Of a DNA stretch of 64,000 nucleotides, positions 25,801 through 38,055 are shown in pieces (the stretch's first letter is position 1; the number at the start of each line of letters is the position of its first letter). Source of the stretch: Tupaia tana (taxonomy: Eukaryota > Chordata > Mammalia > Scandentia > Tupaiidae). The notes beneath the pieces are model-generated. The model saw only the letters and a program-made list of their open reading frames with translations, was not told the origin of the DNA and did not search any database. The DNA is taken from positions 61,713,027 to 61,777,026 of the forward strand of contig JAKSZU010000008.1 in assembly GCA_026018925.1 (NCBI GenBank), written 5' to 3'. The position numbers and the translations under genes are program-made.

Positions 25801-26544
25801 GGTACTATACTTTTTAATACCAGTAAGCTTGATAGCTTACATGTATGTACTACTAACGATTGATAATATCCACATTTCACTTGGATTTTATTAGTATTTC
25901 AGCTGCCGATTTACTTTAGACATATCTTTACCCCTACACTATAATAAGTGACCTGTGCAGTGTTTCAGAATAGTACAAACCAGTAAAATTTATCTTGCAT
26001 TTTCCAATAGCTACTGATGAAAGAAAAGATCTGCACAGGACAGAATGCATTATCGATGAGATTATTAGTTATAGGTAGAGCTGCATGAATCTGGCGTTGT
26101 ATGTTTTACATTAGTATCTCTGTTAGAAATTATATTTTTATTTATTTGAAAAAGATATTCAGATCACATGCGTAGACAACTAAGACCAAAGAAGCCTGTA
26201 AACTCACTTCTAATGTTTTAATGAAAGAATTAAAGAATATTCAGGTAGAGACACTACAAATAAAAAAACTCCAAGTATAAAGAAAAGGTAATCCACAGAG
26301 AGCTTCATTCTTGATAAACTTCTTTGATAAGAGAGGGGACACATCTTTTGTACACATTATAAAAAGCTTTAAACACTAAGAGGCCCTCTCTCCCTCAAAC
26401 CATGGGCTAAAACCAAAGGGGGTTTGGAATTTCCCAACTTCACTGTAAGAGATAATCTTATATTGCAACAAATGTTGAAGATGACTCAGATTGTAATTAG
26501 AGTTGCGCATCTAAGCAAATGACACAATAGAGCTTGTGGTATTA

Positions 26545-26582
26545 AAAAAAAAAAAGAAAGAAAGAAAGAAAAGAAAAGAAGA
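26545..26582. repeat. (GAAA)n microsatellite
   Basis: Poly-A followed by GAAA and GAAAA repeats. Confidence 0.85.
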
Positions 26583-27282
26583 CAAGGCCCAGGAAAAGGC
26601 TGCTAGTGTTTCCATGCAGAGACATGGCCATGTCAGAATGAAAACAAACCTTCTTAATTAGTAAATTATAGCACAGAGGCTGGTAAAGCTGTGTACTTAG
26701 TAGCTGAGTAACCTACTTTCTGCTCCTCCCCTCTCATCATCTACAAAAGTGAGAACACATCTAGTGTTTACTTCTAAAACACATGATAGAAGGAAAGAGA
26801 TTTCTAAATGGACTGGGTGCAAGAGGCTGAGCTGAAGTCCCATTTCCAAGAAAACAGAATGCTTCTAATATTTTGCTAACATTCTTGCTAATGCCCCAAC
26901 CAATTGGATGAAACAGGCAGAGAAAGCAGAGGACCCTGCAGCTTAGACTTGTTTATCCAGAGGCTGCTAATCTTTACTGCTATTCAGGTGCCTTTTCTTT
27001 TCAGCCATTTATCCGCTTTGGGAGTTTTCCCCTGTCCATGTACTGGTGAGCAGCAGAAGGAAAAGACTTGAAATTTCCCTGCCTGTATGTCTCTACAATG
27101 TCACCTCACAGCATGTCCAGACACCAAGCCAAGAAATGGCTTAGTCAGGCTCTCTGCCAGCTGGCATGGACCTAAAGATTACTGGGCCTCCTGGAGGGCA
27201 AACTTTTTCCCACACAACAAACCTCACAATTTACCTTGCAATGATCCCAATATTAATACCAGTTCCTCTTGTGATGCAGAGT

Positions 27283-27560
27283 GGGGATTAGCAAACCCTT
27301 TCTGAAAGGGGCAGGTAGTTAAATATTGGAGGCTGTATGTACCACTTGGTCTCTGCTGTGACTCTTCAACCCTGCATTTGTAAGAAGAAAGCAGCCATAG
27401 ACGCCAAATAAACAAATAGATGTGGTTCTGTTTCAAGAAAATTGTTTTATAAATTCGTAGATAATATTTAAAGGAATGGGTACGGTTGCTTACTAATAAA
27501 ACAATTTTACAAACACAGGTGGTGGGTAGAGTTTGGCCAAAGGGCAATTGTTGATGACCC
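27283..27560 (+). mobile_element. hAT-Charlie-type MER element
   Basis: GATTAGCAAACCCTTTCTGA, GGGGCAGGTAGTTAAATATT, AAGCAGCCATAGACGCCAAA and ACAAACACAGGTGGTGGG follow a well-known mammalian nonautonomous hAT consensus. Confidence 0.75.
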
Positions 27561-27736
27561 TTGATATAGAGAATAAAAATTCAGAATATTAATGAAAATT
27601 TCTCCTATTATGCAGATAAAAGGTAATGTATAGGATATAGTTGAATCTCTGTTTCATGCACACATGTAATTATTGTCCAAATCTGCCCATGAAATTTATT
27701 CATTTCTCTGTTCAATTAAAAAATTATTCTCTGCCA

Positions 27737-27893
27737 GGGTTGGCAGGTGGCATAATGATTAAGGGTGCTGGACTCCCACATGGCTGGTCATGGTTTGATT
27801 CCCAGACCTGTCAGCTTGCTTTCTTACTTTCCTTCTCTCTCTCTGTCCCTCTCTGGTCAAATTTAAATAAATAAAGTTAAATAAAATATTTGT
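27737..27893 (+). mobile_element. tRNA-derived SINE, short type
   Basis: GGTTGGCAGGTGGCATAATG head, GGTTTGATTCC B box, CT tract and TAAATAAATAAAG tail. TSD AATTATTCTCT-CC is at about 27,721 and 27,896. Confidence 0.87.
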
Positions 27894-28019
27894 TTTAATT
27901 ATTCTCTACCCCCTATAGTGTAGGTATTATGCTACAATAGTCAATCTGCCGCAAATAATAATACATAAAAAATACTGAACAAGACAGATACAGTCTTTGT
28001 TTTATAGAACATGGTGTCT

Positions 28020-28520
28020 GTGAGAACAAGGAGTCACTCATTACACAAATACTTATTAAAATCTACACATCAAACATTCATCTTAGTGTAAGAGACCTCA
28101 CATCAATAAGATAGATCAGAATCTGGTGCTCGTAGAGCTTCATTTTTATTAGGGCACACAGAATGAATAACCCGGGAAACAATAATTAATATATTAGCAA
28201 ATATCATGAAGAAATAGAACAGAATAATATGATAGGAAGTTGCTTTGTGTCCGGAAGGTAGTAAGTAATAGTGGCCATTTAAGCTAAGGAGAATTTTCTG
28301 AGCTGAGTAAACAGCTTGTAAAATCCCTAAAGCAAGAATGAGCTTGTCTGTTGGAGAAAAACCAAAAAGGTCAATGTCGTTTGAGTGTCTGGAATGTCAT
28401 TTGAAGGTAGTAAATAAGGAGGCCATGTCTCCATGGTAGGGGCGGATCTCAAGGGCCACATAGTAAGAAATTTTGAGTTTATTCTTATGTAATAGGAAAC
28501 TGTAGGAGGAGTTTAAGAAA
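28020..28520 (+). mobile_element. Ancient interspersed repeat, family not assigned
   Basis: AAATCCCTAAAGCAAGAATG, GTCTCCATGGTAGGGGCGGA and GAGTTTATTCTTATGTAATA are in the same order as 13,860-14,140 and as a common old mammalian repeat. Confidence 0.45.
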
Positions 28521-28931
28521 AATAATGACACATTGTTCACTGTACATTACACTAAAACAACAATTACACATGAAATGAGTGCTATTCAAAGGCTCAGTAT
28601 GAAAGCTCCATCAGCGTAAGGTAGAGCTGTAATTAGCCACAAAAAGGACCTTCTTACTATGACCCTAGACCTGAGACCCATGAGTGGAGACAGTTGGGGA
28701 AAAGTTTTCTAAAAGGCTGATAGAACTCTAACTGCTCATCTTCTGAGCCATATAGGTTGTATTACTTCTTGGAATTTTGGATTCTGACCTGTAACAAGCG
28801 GACTGTAAAGCCTATCAGTTGAAAAGTTAATATAAATGCTATAGGGCTCCTACTTGGCATGAGAATTAAAGTCTATTCTCCAAATGAAGTAGGTGGGACA
28901 TTTCCACAATGCGATTGAGAAGATAATTATT

Positions 28932-29190
28932 GTGGGCTAACTCTGTGGCCTGGGGGTTAAGGGAGCCAGATTGTATGCTGCTTACCCTACAGTTCAAGTC
29001 CTGGCCCAGCAGTTTAGAAAATACTCTGGGCAGCTATGTGGGCATGCACCAAATCCCAAGGTGGAAAATGGAGGGAAAGAGATTGCAGCAACACCACACC
29101 CTCCTGGGGGAGTGCTTTCTCCCTCTTCCTCTCTCTCTATTACTCTGTCTCTCTCTGGCAAGTTCATGTGCCTTCTGGAAAGTAGAAGGA
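28932..29190 (+). mobile_element. tRNA-derived SINE, older subtype
   Basis: Head GGGCTAACTCTGTGGCCTGG followed by GGGTTAAGGGAGCC, B box AGTTCAAGTCC, body AAAATGGAGGGAAAGAGATT and tail. A younger SINE lies directly downstream in opposite orientation. Confidence 0.82.
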
Positions 29191-29213
29191 AAAAATTTAA
29201 GACAATTATTTCT

Positions 29214-29482
29214 TTTTTTTTGGGGGGGGGGGGGCGGGGGAGAGGTTTTTGCTGTAGGGTGCGTGCGCTCGCCAGACAGACAGAGAGACAGAAAGCGAGA
29301 AATCACCCCCCAGGGGGGGTATGGCCACGCTGCACTCCTTTCTCTTCCATTCTCCTCTCGGAATCTTGGGCATGCACTCACACGTGCCTGGCATGAGTTT
29401 TAAGCCACCGGGTCTGGGACCTGAACCGCGGTCGACTACGTGGGAGTCCAGCGACATAGCCATTATGCTAACTGCTGGTCCC
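29214..29482 (-). mobile_element. tRNA-derived SINE, young long type
   Basis: It has a perfect 16-bp TSD TAAGACAATTATTTCT (29,198-29,213 and 29,483-29,498). The body retains CpGs. A long G-run follows the T-run at about 29,221. Confidence 0.95.
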
Positions 29483-31360
29483 TAAGACAATTATTTCTAT
29501 TAATCTTCTTGGCAACTGCCATTTTTTTCCCTAATCTCTATGCATAAATCATACATATTTATTGTCTTAAAGTTTAGTGACAAATTATTAAAACATACTT
29601 ATCAACTGTCTACTTATTTTACACAATGAGGAAGTCCCCCACATGCAAAAATTAAACAAAAGAGAATCCTCTCATTTCATATTGCAGCCTCAGCCACCGA
29701 AACATTGACAAAAGTAAAACAGACCTTCTCAGGATTCCCTACACTCTAGAACATTATGTATTTTAAATCTGAATATTTGAAAGATAAGTCTTTGTGAATT
29801 TCTACAATATGGGAGAAAGAAAATAGTAGTTAAAGAAGCACCAGATATGGGCTAGACATTAATACATTTCTCTGTCACAGAAAGGTAGGAAGGGGTGATA
29901 AGAAAATGGCAATGACACAAAGACCATTCATATTGATCATTACTTACTCAAGATCTGGTCTCTCTCAGGTATGCAGTATGGGTTGCTAATAATCTTAAAA
30001 AAAAAAAAAAAAACCTATATGATAGAAGAGATGTAAACACATACGCACCCAGTTGTTTCCCCTAATGAAAGTGTGCTATTGGACCTCTCACTTATCCTAC
30101 TTTTCCTTTTGACAAGTCAGGCTATTGCTATCAGTGTCACATTTATTATCCATGTTTATTGACAAGTCATTCTGGAAGTTGATCTCCTTCAACTTTCTAA
30201 TATTTACAATGACCAACATATCATTTGTCCCCTGGATATTTGCTTCTCATCCTTTTTTAGCTGTGAGACCAGAAAAATGTGAGAAAAAGACATTTGACAG
30301 TCTATGTCTAGTAAAAATAACTTTAGACTTGGCCAGTGTCTTATAAGGAACACTTAAAAGAATCCAGTCTTCAGGAATGTGAAGAGATTAACATAAATTA
30401 TCATCTAGCTTCATCTAGCTTTGATAGTACACATTTACTCTGCATCAGAAATGTTCTCGATAGGGATGCCATGAGCTGCATAATAAACACTGTGCTTGGA
30501 TTAATTATTTTGTTGAATAAGTGGACGAATTAATTTCACTTACATACAGTGGAGGTCTAAGTTTCTGGTGTGCATTTCTCCTTATCCTACAGCTTCTTGG
30601 AATCAAAATATAAGTAGTACAAATAGTAACCAAATGGTTATAGTTAACGGACCTATTTGAATTACCAAATAAATACATTACATAAAATGTAGAACTTCAA
30701 GTGAAGGAAAATCTCTAATTAATGGAAATTTATAAGAGCCTTTAGCTAGTTCTTTGCTGAATGCATGTTTGGTTTCTTGATCCTCCAACCAATCACATTG
30801 ACAATGACAAAAGATATGCAAATTTAAACAGACAATAGTCAAGCCAAACTGCTCTGACTCATACCAACAAGGACATTTTCAGCATATATTCAGCTTGATT
30901 CACACACACAAGGGTTGATAAAACCAAAGAACATTTTAATAGTTACGCTTGCCTATAATCTGTGAGCTATCCCATAATCATCGACCAAGAACAATGCAAA
31001 CAAGAATCAAAATTATTTCACAAAATAAATTGACATATGAAACATATGCATGATTTAAGCCCAACAGAATTATGTTTACTCTGTCACTGCTGAATAATTG
31101 CATAGCAACAAAAACTGTGCATTGCTATGTTTAAATCACCATTTTGATTGTATGCTTTAAGAAAACAAACTACATTTTTGGTAGAATAGTTCATTTATGG
31201 CAATTTGGAGCTAAATTTCCCTCTCCATGCCCCTCAAAAGATCTAGACCAATTTACAATGATTGAATTATAATCAAAAATGATATGATTGGTATATTGAG
31301 AGAATAACAAGCTATCCAACAAACTTCATTTGTTTACTATGAAAATAAGTTTTCTCATTA

Positions 31361-31409
31361 AACACACACACACACACGTGCACACACACACACACACACA
31401 CACACACAG
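31361..31409. repeat. (CA)n microsatellite
   Basis: CA run broken once by CGTG; not inside a recognisable SINE. Confidence 0.9.
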
Positions 31410-32301
31410 ATATACAGATATCCCATCATAACCTACTATTTCAGGTAGAACCTGAAATTTAAGCTACAATTATCAAAATTTGTAGAATTCTTCTGCTGTC
31501 TATTTTCCTGCCTACCTACTTATTTTCCACCTGTAGTCTGTAATAGGAATTACTACTGTAATACAAATTGCAGGTTTGGAAACTCTAGAACTACCCAGTT
31601 CCAGTTAACTCAAAATTAAAATAACAGTGATCTTAGTTCGGTCCCTAGTGGACAAAAGTAGTATAACTTATATGGCATGATTCAGCAGGAGGTGACCTAA
31701 GAGAATGTGACCACACAGGAACAAAAAAGAGCATTTGTCCTTCCCCTATCTTTTATCTTCTTAAAGGGTTCTCTCTGTTAACAGACTATCTTAAAGACGC
31801 CTGGTTGCATTCCTATCCATAGGCACCAAGTGAACGAATCCCTTTGCAAAGGCCCTGAGGCAAAAACTTACACAAATGGGGACACTTCCACCCTTCTAGC
31901 AGCACTGTTCAATAGCTGCTGCTTACCTGTTACACAACTGAACAGAGAACAAGGGAGACTGAATGGCAGAAAGTGTGTTTCTAATTAAATAGGCACATCT
32001 TCAACAAAAGTTCTTTACTGTTTTCAAGATAAGTACGTGAATAAGGGGTTTAATTTGATTTCTATAAACTGGGATGAAATGCATACTTGACATTAAATTA
32101 TCTGGATACTTAAGACTCCAAAAATGGCACTTTCTCTGAAACCACAATGCCCAGAGAAAGAAGGTAGTGTGGGAGGATAGCAGAGACTGCATGTGTTCAG
32201 CCCAAAGCTGCAGGTGCATCTTCCTGACAGCCACCATGTCTTCTCTCATCATGGGCAAACAACACCCTCCTGAAAGTTCACATTAAAATGTATGCCTTTG
32301 A

Positions 32302-32327
32302 TTTTTTTTTTTTTTTGAGGACAGAAA

Positions 32328-32361
<34 letters not shown>

Positions 32362-32367
32362 TATATG
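32302..32367. repeat. Poly-T, poly-A and (TA)n tract
   Basis: About 14 T, GAGGACAG, about 21 A, then an AT run. The T and A runs form an imperfect hairpin about 570 bp downstream (sense) of the ANGPT1 exon 1 donor. Confidence 0.85.
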
Positions 32368-32935
32368 AAAAAAATCAGTCCTCTACCATTCTTTTGCTTG
32401 CTGAAATGAACAGTTCCCTTTGCTTAAACATATAATTTCTCCAATCAAATATTATATTTTATGTTTATTCTCACATTGTGTTCATTTCACTAGAGGTTGA
32501 AAAAAGTAAATATTTTGTGATGATTTCCCATCCTAGCTGCATGGAATTTCCTGATATAAAATCAATTTGATCCTAAATGGGTATTGTCAATATTCTTTTT
32601 TTTTCCCCAAACATGCTTTTTATTATTTTTTAAAGTTGGTCTCGGACAGGAGAATATTCAGTTAAGCTTAAAAAAACTAAAAAGAGAAAACCAGAAAAAT
32701 CATAAAATATGCCAATTCCTGGACACACGGAGTGCCACTGTACATTTGCAGACTTGGACAATCCTGAAAACCTTGGCTTACCCAGGAAGTCAAACCGGGA
32801 GAGCCTTCTTGCATTTGCAAACACTGCCCCCCTGGAGCAGAAGGTAAACACACCAATGCCCCCCTAAGGATCTCTAAGTTAGCTGCAGTGCAAGAACGGA
32901 AAAGCCTCCCGTGCAATTAGAAACTGAAAGCAATC

Positions 32936-32941
32936 ACTTAC
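32936..32941 (-). promoter_or_regulatory. ANGPT1: Splice donor of ANGPT1 exon 1
   Basis: GTAAGT on the minus strand lies exactly where homology to angiopoietin-1 stops. Translation past it gives unrelated residues (VSDCFQF). It is a near-consensus U1 site and defines the start of intron 1. Confidence 0.93.
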
Positions 32942-33238
32942 TTTTTGCAGCCACTGAGTATAATTTTCCATCACATGCTCCAGATGTTGAAGTTTCTGGG
33001 AAGAGAAATCCGGTTCCACGTGTGGAGCATCTCTCTGCAGAGCGTTGGTGTTGTACTGGTCTGTCGTACTCTCACGACAGTTCCCGTCGTGTTCTGGAAG
33101 AATGAAAGTGTAGGCGCATTGCCCATGTTGAATCCGGTTGTATCTTCTCCCACTGTTTTCCGGACTTCGGCGCTGATTGCTGCACCCTATGTGAGTCAGA
33201 ATGGCAGCGAGGAAAGCAAAGGAAAGGACAACTGTCAT
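32942..33238 (-). CDS. ANGPT1: ANGPT1 (angiopoietin-1) coding exon 1
   Basis: This exon encodes the N-terminus of angiopoietin-1, the secreted ligand of the TIE2 receptor in vessel maturation. The 99 codons start MTVVLSFAFLAAILTHIGCS, a hydrophobic signal peptide, and continue through the superclustering region with cysteines at residues 19, 41 and 54. They end in the start of the coiled coil (ENYTQWLQK, with an N-glycosylation sequon at Asn92). From memory the human protein is almost identical here; the only difference I see is Val for Phe at residue 4. The start ATG at 33,236-33,238 has A at -3. The frame opens further upstream only through a TTG, so this ATG is chosen. The exon ends in phase 0 after CAAAAA and is followed at once by the donor GTAAGT (32,936-32,941). 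The coiled coil and fibrinogen-like domain lie in exons outside the window, to the left. Confidence 0.96.
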
Positions 33239-33900
33239 TGTACTGCCCGGACGCTCCTTCCGTGCCTCTCGCAAACCTTGCTCCTTTCTTCTGACCTTTA
33301 AACTAGTTCTTTATTTCAGGTAAAACTGCTTGCTTGTTTGACTTTTTCCCCTTCAAAGGAAACGCTGGAAAAATCATAGAAAACTAGCCATTTGTTAGCT
33401 TTGTTCTAAATGTTAATTTTTTTATTTCACTGTAATGATAGTTTCCTTCGTTAAAACTTGAGATATTTATTGCATAGTAGCGGAGATTTATTGTTTCCTC
33501 CCAGTGTAACCGTTCAGCGTGGAGCCTGAGTCAGCTGCGTGTACATATTCTAGACCCTTTCCTCTGCCCTATCTGCGGCAGATCTGCTATTTTCTCCCAG
33601 ACCTCAGTGAGTTTTATTAAGGTTGCACATCCAAGCCAAGCTGGAAGCAGGCAGCCTTTCACAAGATGACTTGACAGGAATGCATGAGTGTGCCCCTATG
33701 CTAAGGATTGCTGATGGCTTAGGGCGGGGGATCGTCTTACAAATTGGCTAGATGCGCATGACCTCGATCATGTATGGCCCTCCCGCCCCTTCCGCAGACA
33801 ATTGCCCTAAGCCTTTGGAGCAGATTCATGGAAAATCAATAAATAGAGCAGTCCACCTTAATACACTTTTGTGTGCATGCCTGTCCTACTAAAATCTAGC
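33239..33900 (-). promoter_or_regulatory. ANGPT1: ANGPT1 5' leader and probable promoter
   Basis: This repeat-free stretch lies immediately upstream of the ANGPT1 start codon. Two GC boxes are visible at 33,722-33,729 (GGGCGGGG) and 33,782-33,789 (CCCGCCCC). An AP-1 type TGAGTCA at 33,527-33,533 overlaps an E-box CAGCTG at 33,532-33,537. An ETS core with adjoining AACAAT lies near 33,488-33,500 on the minus strand. Absence of SINEs here contrasts with the rest of the window and suggests constraint. The transcription start cannot be placed from sequence alone, and there is no clear TATA box. Confidence 0.55.
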
Positions 33901-34975
33901 AAACTAGTAGTGTGCTTATACAGTTCCTATTTAATTGAGGGCTCTAAGAAGAAAATTGATAAAGCTCAATGAAATTCTTTTTTGGAGTAAATGATAAATC
34001 TGTATAATTGCTAAACTTCTTTAAATCACATTTATGCTTGACTCTTCAGAAAAATGTATTAAGAACTATTTTTAGAGATGGTCTTTTTCTCCTGTATTCA
34101 CTTTGACTTTTAGGAGTTGGTGAAAATAATCAGAGGAGAAAATTGGCAAGAAAATGACCATAATTTGTCACTCAAAACAATATAGCATGGGCATATTAAA
34201 AAGAATTATCTAAGAACTTTGTGAGGGTATGAAATTTAAATGAAACTGATTTCCTGATCAGAATACAGCCTGTCATGCTCTGGATACAGAAATTGAGCAA
34301 CTTCCCTAGAAAAACAATGTGGTCACAATTTAAGACAGTAGCCTGAGAATTATTAATTCCTGTGGCACAGCCTAATCATATATTTCACAAGGACCTCTCT
34401 GGTGTTGCTATGGCTATCTTTAAACTGGTATCTAAGTCCCACATAAATCCTCCTGTGACTGCATAGGCAAACCATCCGGGACGAAGCATATATTGGGATT
34501 GCCAATAGCTGGCAAAGGACTGTACAGATGTTTCTGTGGCTCTATTAAAGAAGAAAGACACATTTTCAGAAGGTGATTTCCTAAATGCAGACTATAACCA
34601 TTTGAACAAAGGGACCAACAACATATAAAGAAAAGACAGTAATTATAGAATTTAGGATACAGCCTTGAGATCTGTACTAGATGTGTGTAGAAAGCATGAA
34701 TTACGAGCACAGTCTTTCACCAGGTTCTGGGGGGTATTTTAGGCAATGGAGCCTTTCAACTGCACTCATAGTGTAAAAACAGAACCCACACATGTTGACT
34801 TTTGTGTCCAGGAGTGAAATAGTTCAGGTGAAGGTCAGTATTGGCTAGAGATGAATATTTTAAAGAGAAGTTAGAGGAGAGGCAAAAACAATTTCCAGAA
34901 AGAATGTGGTTTACCTGGAAGAAAAACACCTTGCTGAGATTCATCAGTCCTTTGCACACCAAATTACCAATTTCT

Positions 34976-35251
34976 TTTTCTTTCTTTTTTTTTTTTTTTT
35001 TGAAAGGTTTTCGCTATAAGGCGCATGCACTCACCAGACAGACAGAGAGAGACATGGAGACAGAAAGCGGGAAATCACCCCCCGGGGGGATGGCCACACC
35101 GCAATCCCTTCTCCTCCATTCTCCTCTCGGGATCTTGGGCACGCACGTACACGCACCCGGCGTGAGTTTTAAGCCACCGGGTCTGGGACGTGAACTGCAG
35201 TCGACTACGTGGGAGTCCAGCAACATAGCCATTATGCTAACTGCTGGTTCC
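34976..35251 (-). mobile_element. tRNA-derived SINE, young long type
   Basis: It has a perfect 17-bp TSD CCAAATTACCAATTTCT (34,959-34,975 and 35,252-35,268), a TTTC-rich tail and a full head to ACTGCTGGTTC. Confidence 0.95.
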
Positions 35252-35394
35252 CCAAATTACCAATTTCTGATCAGATGGAAATGGAAGCGAGTTATGCCAA
35301 ATACCTCAATACAGTCTTTGAGCCACCTTTGAAGCCTCTTCTTACACTGCTGCATGTCTCCCTACTTGGTGATATGTCCCTCCTGTGCAGGCAT

Positions 35395-35650
35395 ACTAAT
35401 ATGACATTCTTTAAGAGGTTACTATTGGCTCGGCCTGTGCTAAGCATTCTGTACACAATATCCCATTTACTCATCCCAACAACTCTAAGTCATAGATACG
35501 TTTAACCTCATTCTATCAATGGGAAAACAAGTGGCAGAAATGCTAGTTTGTCACAATTCACCTAGCTAGCAATCAATAGTACCATTATGTCAATTCAGGC
35601 AAACTGACTGAAGCCCGTATTTCTAACCTCCAAACCAGCCTACCTTTGAA
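35395..35650 (-). mobile_element. MIR fragment
   Basis: GCTAAGCATTCTGTACACAA, TCCCATTTACTCATCCCAAC and CAATTCACCTAGCTAGCAA are a reversed MIR. Confidence 0.7.
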
Positions 35651-36469
35651 AACCTCTGTGCAGAATGCATGTAATTGTAAAAGGGATCCAGTTGCATTGA
35701 CTTACAGACCTAAAGCTGGGTAAGTGATAGTATCAAGGAGAAAGGGGACTGTAAAAGCCAGTTGGCAGTTTATACCTCCAAAGTGATTTCATCATTTCCC
35801 TACCTAGGGAAGGTAACATACACCAAGTGACAGGTAACGTACACACATCCACAAGGAAGAAGTGGACTGGCAAAACACAGATCATCTAAGGACATTTTCC
35901 AACATTGCTCGCTTTGTAAATTATCCATGGAAATTAGAGAATCCAAAACCAACACCTATAAGTGCTCTGTTAAGAAATAGAGTAAAAAATTGGCTGAGAA
36001 TGAACGATGTGTGGTGAGGTCCCTATTACAGGGCGCCTATGTTTTTAAACAGCTGAGACTATTAGAAATCTGTGCCTTCGTATGCCTGTGTGCAACTACA
36101 TATGTTATCTCTGTGAACTTTTCCAGTGCGAACAAATGTAAAGAAGGAATGCACAATCCCGGAGGGAAAAGCAGACAGCTAAGAAAGGGAAGACTGAAAT
36201 GCACGTGAAGAAAAAAAAAAAAGAGGGACATGGATCATAGGGGAAAGAGAAACAGAAGGGAAAACAAACAAACAAAAAATCCCAGAAATCTATTTATGTC
36301 TTTTTCAGAAAAAACAAAAACAGACAAAACAAATACTGGAAATACTAGAGTCAAACTGAAAAAAAAAATCTGAAGATCGATTTTAAGCAGTTAGAAAATA
36401 CAGTCATACAGAATCAACCTCGATGCTTTGAAAACTCCAGCTGAAGAGACAGTAGGTATAGTGGAGAAT

Positions 36470-36748
36470 CTTTTTTTTTTTTTTTCTTTAAGAGAGGTTT
36501 TTGCTGTAGGTCATGTGCACTTCCTGGAAAGAAAGAGAGAGATAAAGAGACAGAAAGCAAAAAATCATCTCCTGAGAGGATGGCGGCACTGCAATCCCTT
36601 TTCCTCCATTTTCCTCTCGAAATCTTGAGCATGCATGCACATGTGCCTGGGGTGGAGTTTAAGTTGCCAGGTCTGGGACTTAAATCTCAGTCGACTATGG
36701 ACTATGGGAGAGTCCAGGGACGTAACCGTTACACCATCTGCTGGTCCC
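36470..36748 (-). mobile_element. tRNA-derived SINE, long type
   Basis: GAGAGGTTTTTGCTGTAGGT to CTGCTGGTCCC. TSD GTATAGTGGAG-ATCTT is at about 36,456 and 36,750. A short ACTATG duplication lies in the head (about 36,694-36,706). Confidence 0.9.
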
Positions 36749-37284
36749 AGTATAGTGGAGCATCTTGACCTTAACTAAAGATAGTATGTTTGGGGGTGCC
36801 AAGAACCGCACCAAGAGCAACACCATTGGTTGTTGCTGATTATTCAGAAATGGTGCCCAATTCGGGGGACATTCGAATTTAGAGAACAATGTGAAAAAAA
36901 AAAGCCATAAAAAAATTTTACTATACCACCCAAAATGGCAAAACATTTCTAAAGAGCTAAATAATTCTATTCAATTAAATTTTATGGTAGCTTGATCTTG
37001 AAAGTTTTGCATTTTATTTACACTGTTAGAGCTCTGGAATAAAGAAGTATAAGTGTGAATGTTCTGGTCATACCTATGAGCAGTCCTACTAAGTCCAGCA
37101 ATATCCAGTGATACCAGAAACACCATTTACATGAGAACATAATAGCCCTATATCTGTCCAAAGATCTGGTCTTTGTTACTTATTTTCTGAACCTTTACTA
37201 ATTTCCTCAGTTCCAATAAGGGGTTCTTTCTATTGAATTTCAATAGAAATCTCTTCATATCTCTATAAAAGCACTTTTACCTTG

Positions 37285-37574
37285 CTTTTTTTTTTCTTAA
37301 CACAGTGATTTTCTTTTATTATTATTATTCATGGTAAAGTACGTTTGTGCACAAGAGAGTGTAACACAGAGAGAGAGAGAGAGCCACCCTCTACAAGGTC
37401 TGGCCACATCACGATCCCTTTCCTCCAGTTTTCCAGCCTCACAGATCTTGAGCACACACGTATGTGCATGAGGTGTTCCAGTCCAGGGATTCAAACCATG
37501 GTCACCAGGTGGGATTCAGCTTCTCTTGAGCAGCATATTACCACATCACCACTGTGTCAGGGAGCTGGCCACAC
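37285..37574 (-). mobile_element. tRNA-derived SINE, older subtype
   Basis: Diverged copy: GA run at 37,371, CCCTCTACAAGGTCTGGCCA, ATCTTGAGCACACACG, B-box region ATTCAAACCATGG and head ending GAGCTGGCC. Confidence 0.7.
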
Positions 37575-37859
37575 CTTGCTTTCTTTTTTTTCTGTCTCCC
37601 TCTCTAGCCACGAGCTGCTCCATCTTTTAACACCGATTTCCTAGCACTTGAAGCACTTTATTTAAAGAAATGAATGAGAAAATGAGCTAATTAATTACTT
37701 AATTGGTACAGTTTCCTAATTCGCTATTTGGCTACTCCCTGAATGGACACACCCTATTGCATTTGTATGATGAAATTGGCTAAACTACAAAGGTCTGGGG
37801 ATAAAGCAAAACTTACTCTAAGAGATATTAGACACAAGAACATACTAAAGTAATAATAT

Positions 37860-38055
37860 ATCATATTTTAATCCTCAGGTTAATGTCTTCACTTAATGCT
37901 TACAGAAAATACATGATTATGTATTATTATTCCAATTCTGCAAATGAGAAAATTGAGGTGCATAGTGGTTAATTGCCCAAGATCAATGATTCTTATGTGG
38001 CAGGGCAGAATCCTCAATCCATCACATTCTGAGGCCCACATTCATATCTAACTGA
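37860..38055 (-). mobile_element. MIR fragment
   Basis: TTATTCCAATTCTGCAAATG, GAAAATTGAGGTGCATAGTG and TTGCCCAAGATCAATG are a reversed MIR. Confidence 0.7.

Larger units (their letters stand above)
1..32941 (-). other. ANGPT1: ANGPT1 intron 1 (5' portion)
   Basis: Everything left of the exon 1 donor is intronic if ANGPT1 keeps its usual structure. No further ANGPT1 exon is seen, which fits the known very long first intron. The recognised content is SINEs, MIR/L2 fragments, MITEs, one LTR and an RPL36A pseudogene, all listed separately. Stretches where I recognise nothing include 803-2,640, 4,800-6,350, 9,120-10,200, 12,170-14,140, 15,910-16,980, 17,270-18,050, 18,930-20,210, 20,350-21,890, 22,350-23,020, 25,800-27,280 and 29,500-32,900. 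Confidence 0.85.

Noticed and set aside
33239..33274. N-terminal extension of ANGPT1 by 12 residues
   Set aside because: The upstream start is a TTG. It would bury the signal peptide, and the ATG at 33,238 has good context and matches the known N-terminus.
34841..35332. 163-residue plus-strand frame
   Set aside because: It runs through an inserted SINE (34,976-35,251) with a perfect TSD, so it is not a gene. The same holds for frames at 6,844, 23,688, 28,930 and 60,853.
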